The notes below the pieces were generated by a model. That model made no database searches and had not been told where the DNA came from. It worked only from the letters and a program-made list of their open reading frames with translations. Shown here piece after piece: positions 6,603 through 9,794 of a stretch of DNA of 9,794 bases. Each line of letters starts with the position of its first letter. Position 1 is the stretch's first letter. Source of the DNA: an uncultured Clostridia bacterium. Its GTDB lineage: Bacteria; Bacillota; Clostridia; Christensenellales; UBA1242. The position numbers were made by a program, and so were the translations under genes. The stretch is from contig CAKVEY010000036.1 of the NCBI GenBank assembly GCA_934746185.1, positions 1 through 9,794 on the forward strand. Direction: 5' to 3'.

Positions 6603-6631
6603 ATTATATATGATAATTTTTATTTTGTCAA
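6603..6631 (-). promoter_or_regulatory. Consensus sigma-A promoter of the small RNA candidate
   Basis: Perfect TTGACA (6631-6626), 17-bp spacer, perfect TATAAT (6608-6603). It starts eight bases after the stop codon of the 79-residue gene. The next object downstream is the hairpin at 6596-6539, with no open reading frame in between. Confidence 0.85.
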
Positions 6632-6639
6632 GAAAAATT

Positions 6640-6879
6640 TTATTTAGATTTATCTTTTAAATAACAAACGTGTTTAAAGTATTCACCATCTATTTTATGA
6701 TAAAAAGTAACTTTATAACCATCTTTTGATTGAACCATTTTTCCATCTTCTAAAAGAATAACTTTTTCACCATTTTCATTGATGTAATATTTATGATTTT
6801 TATCATCAATTTTAAATTCGACATCACTTGGAATATCAAATTCTTCTTTTGTTATTTTTATAACTTCATACTCTTTCAT
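6640..6879 (-). CDS. Hypothetical 79-residue protein
   Basis: I do not recognise this protein. It is small, hydrophilic and rich in Lys, Asp, Glu and Tyr, with no signal peptide or membrane segment. The pattern of short alternating strands with turns such as NENGEK, LEDGK and SKDGY suggests a small beta-rich cytosolic domain. There is one Cys near the C-terminus (HVCYL). Translation is supported by an AAGGA site eight bases before the ATG and by codon use like that of the neighbours. It sits alone between the transglutaminase-like gene and the small RNA candidate, with a possible weak promoter upstream. It has no terminator of its own unless the small RNA hairpin serves as one. Confidence 0.7.
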   Translation of the reverse strand: MKEYEVIKITKEEFDIPSDVEFKIDDKNHKYYINENGEKVILLEDGKMVQSKDGYKVTFYHKIDGEYFKHVCYLKDKSK

Positions 6880-6906
6880 AAATTTTTTTCCTTTTTATTT
6901 TTATTT

Positions 6907-6935
6907 TAAATATATTAAATATAATTAATTGTCAA
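6907..6935 (-). promoter_or_regulatory. Possible promoter of the 79-residue gene
   Basis: A perfect TTGACA (6935-6930) starts seven bases after the transglutaminase-like gene's stop codon. At 17 bp only a poor -10, TATTTA (6912-6907), is present, in otherwise pure A/T. No terminator separates the two genes, so readthrough is an alternative. Confidence 0.35.
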
Positions 6936-6942
6936 TAAAGTG

Positions 6943-8256
6943 TTAAAAATTTAAAGTATTATTAGTCTTATCTTCTAGTTTTAAATTTTTGAAAATAGTT
7001 TTAGAATTATCATTAAAACAAATTTTATTAAATTTTATATTTTCTTCTATAATGTTCTCTATTAATTCATCTTTTTGTAATTTGTTTAATTTATCTTCTT
7101 TTTTATAAATAACATTTCTTAATAATTTACAAAAGTTTTCAAAATCTAAATCTTTATTTTTACTATCTATTAAATTAAATATGTATTTATAATTTGCTTT
7201 ACTATCTTTTACTATTTCGTCATCATCTAAAATTAAATAATTGTTATTTTCTAAATTTTTATCATCTTTCATAGTAAAGTCTTTTAAAACTTCACTATAA
7301 TTTTTATCACTTTTTATAAAATCTTCAAATTCCTTACAAAGTTTTGCACTATTATTAAAAAACGAAACACAATTATTTAATACTGGTCTATTAAATGGTC
7401 TAAAATACTCTCTTCGATAATTATCTTTTGTTATTCCATCAAATTTTACTTTATCTTCGGTAATATCAAATTTATTTATATTTTTTATTTCTCTTAATTG
7501 TAGCATAAAAAAGTTTAAATGATTTAACTTACTAGCGTCCCAAGTAGGATCAAAATAAAAATATCCATCAATATTATATTTTTCATCTTTTACATAAATA
7601 ATTAAATTCCTATGCAAAGAATTAATTTTTCCATTTCCTCTTATAATTACGTTGTTTAAAAAGATTTTAACATTTTTTAAATTTAATCGTTTTACTATTT
7701 CTCTTAAAAATTCACTATAACCTACACAAACAATATATTTAGTATTTAAAACACCATAAATTGAACGCGAAAGTGATATATTTTTTTTATTATCAATAAT
7801 TAATCTATTAGAAACAATCATATAAGCATAAAGTAAACTTTCTAGTTCGGTTAAATTTTTGCTCTTAATTTCATTTGCTATTGTGTCTAATATCTTATTT
7901 GCGTTCTCTACTTTTTCTACATCAAAAGTTTCAAACTCTTGTTCCATTCCTATATTTACATCTAAAAACTTATTTTTTAGTTCTTTTAATTTTTTTAATG
8001 TTTTATTATTATCTAAGTTTTCTTTAACTTGATGGTCAAACGAAATTATAATATCATTTTTATCAATATTTTTTGTAAGTTTATTTAAAATATCATTTAT
8101 CTTTATTTCTATGTTTGGTTCTAATAAATCTTCTTCGTTAAAAAGATATACTAACTTTAAATTTTCAAATGTTTCACTTTTTAAATCTAAAAAATCTTCA
8201 ATATCATTTTTTATAAATATACATTCATTATTTATAACATAAAATTTATCAAACAT
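6943..8256 (-). CDS. Transglutaminase-like superfamily protein
   Basis: A predicted cytosolic protein of 437 residues with a papain-like transglutaminase core in its middle. The expected triad is visible: Cys177 in VCVGYSEF, His215 in SLHRNL and Asp236 in FDPTWD. Prokaryotic members are mostly proteases or amide-cleaving enzymes rather than cross-linkers. The N-terminal 150 residues and the Lys/Asn-rich C-terminal 170 show no motif I recognise, and no signal peptide is seen. I start it at ATG 8256 because the TTG at 8310 lies inside the upstream terminator and before the promoter. That ATG has no ribosome binding site and falls on the predicted transcription start, which suggests a leaderless mRNA. 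The substrate is unknown. The neighbours (cell division and sporulation genes) do not define its job. Confidence 0.8.
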   Translation of the reverse strand: MFDKFYVINNECIFIKNDIEDFLDLKSETFENLKLVYLFNEEDLLEPNIEIKINDILNKLTKNIDKNDIIISFDHQVKENLDNNKTLKKLKELKNKFLDVNIGMEQEFETFDVEKVENANKILDTIANEIKSKNLTELESLLYAYMIVSNRLIIDNKKNISLSRSIYGVLNTKYIVCVGYSEFLREIVKRLNLKNVKIFLNNVIIRGNGKINSLHRNLIIYVKDEKYNIDGYFYFDPTWDASKLNHLNFFMLQLREIKNINKFDITEDKVKFDGITKDNYRREYFRPFNRPVLNNCVSFFNNSAKLCKEFEDFIKSDKNYSEVLKDFTMKDDKNLENNNYLILDDDEIVKDSKANYKYIFNLIDSKNKDLDFENFCKLLRNVIYKKEDKLNKLQKDELIENIIEENIKFNKICFNDNSKTIFKNLKLEDKTNNTLNF

Positions 8257-8262
8257 AAAAAA

Positions 8263-8291
8263 ATTATAACAATGTTTTAAATTTATGTCAA
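8263..8291 (-). promoter_or_regulatory. Consensus extended sigma-A promoter of the transglutaminase-like gene
   Basis: Perfect TTGACA (8291-8286), 17-bp spacer ending in TGT (extended -10), perfect TATAAT (8268-8263). Six Ts separate the -10 from the ATG, so transcription is predicted to start at 8256, the A of the start codon. Confidence 0.85.
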
Positions 8292-8293
8292 TA

Positions 8294-8324
8294 CAAAAAA
8301 ATGTTGACAATATGCCAACATTTT
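8294..8324 (-). terminator. Terminator after divIC
   Basis: Arms AAAATGTTGGC / GTCAACATTTT (8324-8314 and 8308-8298, one G-U pair) with loop ATATT, running into seven Ts (8301-8295). It starts two bases after the divIC stop codon and ends only a few bases before the next gene's -35. Confidence 0.85.
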
Positions 8325-8326
8325 AA

Positions 8327-8605
8327 TTATTTTACCAAAGTTTCATTTTCTTTAATATAATTATCTTTTCTTAATTCTTCTTCACTAAATTTGTTAAAAT
8401 TATTTTCAATATATTCTATTTGATTTTCATATTTTTGATTTAATTCTTGCTTTTGATTTAGTGTGTTTTCTAAACCTTGCTTTTTACTTGTTAGTGTAGA
8501 AATTTTTACACTTTGAAATACAATTATAACAAAAAATATAACAAATAAAGTTATAACAAAATATTTACCTATTTTTATTAATATTCTTGCTTGTTTTTCT
8601 GTCAT
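8327..8605 (-). CDS. divIC: Septum formation initiator, DivIC/FtsL family
   Basis: A small bitopic membrane protein of the FtsB/DivIC family that joins FtsL and DivIB (FtsQ) in the divisome at the septum. Of the 92 residues, about 1-13 are cytoplasmic and basic, about 14-33 form one membrane helix, and about 36-70 form an extracytoplasmic coiled coil rich in Gln, Asn and Lys. The conserved-type ending EEELRKDNYIKENETLVK is seen after the coiled coil. The identity rests on this architecture and on position directly after yabQ, as in Bacillus and Clostridia. The start overlaps the end of yabQ by 41 bases. AAAAGG about ten bases upstream is a weak ribosome binding site. The only in-frame Met is the first residue. 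Confidence 0.85.
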   Translation of the reverse strand: MTEKQARILIKIGKYFVITLFVIFFVIIVFQSVKISTLTSKKQGLENTLNQKQELNQKYENQIEYIENNFNKFSEEELRKDNYIKENETLVK

Positions 8606-8972
8606 AAACTAATAACCTTTTAACAAATTTTGTTGAACCAAGTTTTTTAAAAACTTTTGTTAAAAAATTATATAACTTTTTAAAAATAAAATCAACTAAA
8701 AAGCCTAAACTTTTTCGTTCAATTAAATAACCTAACAAATATGATAATAATAAATAAATTCTAAATTCGCCAAAATTTACTACATTTAAACAAATTATAA
8801 ATAAAAATGTACCTATAATACTAAAAACTAAATCTAAAATAAAACTTACTAATTTATTTTTTTTAGTTAAATTAAAAATAAACAAACAAAAATCTCTAAC
8901 AATTCCACAAAGTAAGCCAAAATAAATTGCACCTAAAAAAATATAAATTTGTTTTAAACTTTCAAAAAGCAT
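8565..8972 (-). CDS. yabQ: Spore cortex biosynthesis protein YabQ
   Basis: YabQ is an integral membrane protein made in the mother cell that is needed for spore cortex formation. The 135-residue protein has hydrophobic helices at about 10-32 and 41-62, then a further hydrophobic stretch at about 70-88. The family-like pattern GLLCGIVRDFCLFIF is in the first helix, with Asp27 after a GxxxG-like face, and the tail is basic. It starts in a TAATG overlap with the yabP stop codon and ends 41 bases inside divIC. Position between yabP and divIC strongly supports the call, because the sequence is only loosely conserved. Confidence 0.85.
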   Translation of the reverse strand: MLFESLKQIYIFLGAIYFGLLCGIVRDFCLFIFNLTKKNKLVSFILDLVFSIIGTFLFIICLNVVNFGEFRIYLLLSYLLGYLIERKSLGFLVDFIFKKLYNFLTKVFKKLGSTKFVKRLLVYDRKTSKNINKNR

Positions 8973-9238
8973 TATTTAAAAATCCTTTTAAAAAAACCTT
9001 CTTTTAATTTTGTTGTTTTAGAATATTTTAAACTATCTAATGTGCCGTTAATATTTATTTGACCATCACTAAAATTTTCTATACTTAAATTACTTCCACA
9101 TAAAGTTAAGTCTGTATCTTTTAATTTTAAAATTATAGTGTTATTATTGCTACTTAAAACTTTAACTACACCACTAACGTTTATGTTATTTCTTTCTGTT
9201 AAACTTAATTTATGAATACCAACTTTTATTTCTTCCAT
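8972..9238 (-). CDS. yabP: Sporulation protein YabP
   Basis: YabP is a small mother-cell protein required for spore cortex assembly together with YabQ. In B. subtilis the operon is transcribed with sigma-E. The 88 residues show the beta-rich YabP/YqfC pattern: HKLSLTERNNINVSGV (9-24), VLSSNNNTIILKLKDTDLTL, then ININGTLDSLKYS near the end. An upstream in-frame ATG would add 24 basic residues, but the ATG at 9238 has a clear GGAG site six bases before it and gives the family length. It is the first gene of a tightly packed yabP-yabQ-divIC unit and diverges from dnaN. Confidence 0.92.
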   Translation of the reverse strand: MEEIKVGIHKLSLTERNNINVSGVVKVLSSNNNTIILKLKDTDLTLCGSNLSIENFSDGQININGTLDSLKYSKTTKLKEGFFKRIFK

Positions 9239-9387
9239 AAAAATCTCCTTTAAATATTTATATTTAATTTCTATTTTAATAGAACAAATTTTTAAAAATT
9301 TTTTTATCAACTTTTTATGCCCTATACATTAAATATTAAATTTTTTATTTATAAAATATTATTATTACTTAATATGCAATGTTAATA

Positions 9388-9396
9388 TGTGGATAA
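9388..9396 (-). promoter_or_regulatory. Perfect DnaA box
   Basis: TGTGGATAA on the plus strand is the exact complement of the consensus DnaA box TTATCCACA. It lies 53 bases upstream of the dnaN -35. It could serve DnaA-dependent control of dnaN or be part of an origin. Confidence 0.75.
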
Positions 9397-9449
9397 CTTT
9401 TTTTATATTAATTTTAAATGAAAAATAAGTATTAAATAATTAAAAATAG

Positions 9450-9478
9450 TTGTAAAATAAACTTAAATATGTTATAAT
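9450..9478 (+). promoter_or_regulatory. Sigma-A promoter of dnaN
   Basis: -35 TTGTAA (9450-9455), 17-bp spacer, TATAAT (9473-9478) preceded by TGT, giving an extended -10. The predicted start near 9485 leaves a leader of about 26 bases carrying the AGGAG site. dnaN therefore does not depend on readthrough from an upstream dnaA. Confidence 0.8.
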
Positions 9479-9510
9479 TATATATATTTAATATATTATT
9501 AGGAGATAAT

Positions 9511-9794
9511 ATGAAAGCATATTGTGAAGGATTAGATTTAGTAGAAGCAGTTCAAAAAGTTGTTAAAGCTGCAAGCAATAAAACAGTTAATCCAATTTTA
9601 GAAGGTATTAAAATTACAGCTGAAGACGACACATTAACATTAGTTGCAACAGATAGCGAACTTGCTATTGAAAAAAAAATTAAAGCCGATGTTAAATTAG
9701 AAGGTGAAACAGTTGTTACTGGTAAATTTTTTAGCGAATTTGTAAAAAAACTTGCTAACGAACAAATTGAATTAGATTTAAACGAAAAAAATCA
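9511..9794 (+). CDS. dnaN: DNA polymerase III beta subunit (sliding clamp), 5' part
   Basis: The sliding clamp encircles DNA and tethers the replicative polymerase. The first 94 residues are present and the gene is cut by the window's right edge. The N-terminus MKAYCEGLDLVEAVQKVVKA, then SNKTVNPILEGIKITAEDDT, LVATDSELAIE and the stretch ending GKFFSEFVKKL are typical of clamp domain 1. The ATG follows AGGAG by five bases. It is the only plus-strand gene. By hand count G exceeds C here (about 50 to 31), which fits a leading strand. In most Firmicutes dnaA lies directly upstream; here the divergent yabP unit does. Confidence 0.95.
   Translation, partial: MKAYCEGLDLVEAVQKVVKAASNKTVNPILEGIKITAEDDTLTLVATDSELAIEKKIKADVKLEGETVVTGKFFSEFVKKLANEQIELDLNEKN

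Larger units (their letters stand above)
9239..9510. other. Divergent intergenic region between yabP and dnaN
   Basis: A 272-bp, extremely AT-rich gap where gene direction switches. It holds one perfect DnaA box and the dnaN promoter. Small palindromes CTATTTTAATAG (9271-9282) and AAATTTTTAAAAATTT (9286-9301) lie on the yabP side. TTATCAACT (9304-9312) matches the DnaA box at seven of nine positions. A TAATATT/CATA pair (9338-9316, minus) faintly resembles a sigma-E promoter for yabP but has a short spacer. No RNA gene or further reading frame is visible. A strand switch with a DnaA box could mark part of the replication origin, but a box cluster is missing. Confidence 0.6.

Noticed and set aside
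6546..6608. Plus-strand terminator or RNA using the same hairpin
   Set aside because: No T-run follows the hairpin on the plus strand; the T-run and promoter are both on the minus strand.
8257..8310. TTG start adding 18 residues to the transglutaminase-like protein
   Set aside because: The codon lies in the divIC terminator and upstream of the predicted transcription start, and it has no ribosome binding site.
9239..9310. Upstream ATG adding 24 residues to YabP
   Set aside because: The internal ATG at 9238 has a clear GGAG site and gives the family length and N-terminus.
9316..9338. Sigma-E promoter for yabP (TAATATT and CATA on the minus strand)
   Set aside because: The -10 matches only partly and the spacer is 12 bp rather than the usual 14-15, so chance in AT-rich DNA is likely.
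1..9794. CRISPR arrays, insertion sequences, phage genes or known riboswitches
   Set aside because: No regularly spaced repeats, transposase or integrase frames, terminal inverted repeats or recognisable riboswitch cores were seen on either strand.

Overview
The window looks like chromosomal DNA from a very AT-rich, endospore-forming Firmicute, most likely an uncultured member of the Clostridia. Three things support this: the sporulation genes yabP, yabQ and spoIIE, AGGAG-type ribosome binding sites, and near-consensus sigma-A promoters, almost all with a 17-bp spacer. The yabP-yabQ-divIC and spoIIE-tilS modules are classic neighbours in Bacillus and Clostridia. Everything left of about 9240 lies on the minus strand. 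Only dnaN, cut by the right edge, is on the plus strand.

Layout from right to left, which is the direction of transcription for most genes. dnaN (9511 onward, plus) has a strong promoter and a perfect DnaA box upstream. Divergent from it is the compact run yabP-yabQ-divIC, closed by a terminator at 8294-8324. Directly behind that terminator a consensus promoter drives a transglutaminase-like protein, and the predicted transcription start falls on its ATG. A 79-residue orphan protein follows. Next is a compact unit with its own consensus promoter, a two-part hairpin and a T7 tail, predicted to make a small RNA of about 57 nt. Then come tRNA-fMet and elongator tRNA-Met, with a terminator-like hairpin between them and another after the second. 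An overlapping pair follows: a membrane glycosyltransferase and a PlsC-type acyltransferase. Last are spoIIE (sporulation phosphatase) and tilS (tRNA-Ile lysidine synthetase), closed by a terminator at 114-145. At the left edge a promoter with phased A-tracts fires out of the window and looks like an rRNA or tRNA operon promoter.

How the genes work together. YabP, YabQ and SpoIIE belong to endospore formation, and DivIC to the division septum that SpoIIE also uses. TilS, the two methionine tRNAs and the outgoing promoter belong to translation. The glycosyltransferase and acyltransferase probably modify an envelope lipid or glycan. The block between divIC and spoIIE (about 3.9-8.3 kb) interrupts the usual sporulation cluster and holds the less familiar material.

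The points most worth checking are the small RNA candidate (6539-6631), the apparently leaderless transglutaminase-like gene, the hairpin that contains the spoIIE ribosome binding site, and irregular T-stems in both methionine tRNAs.
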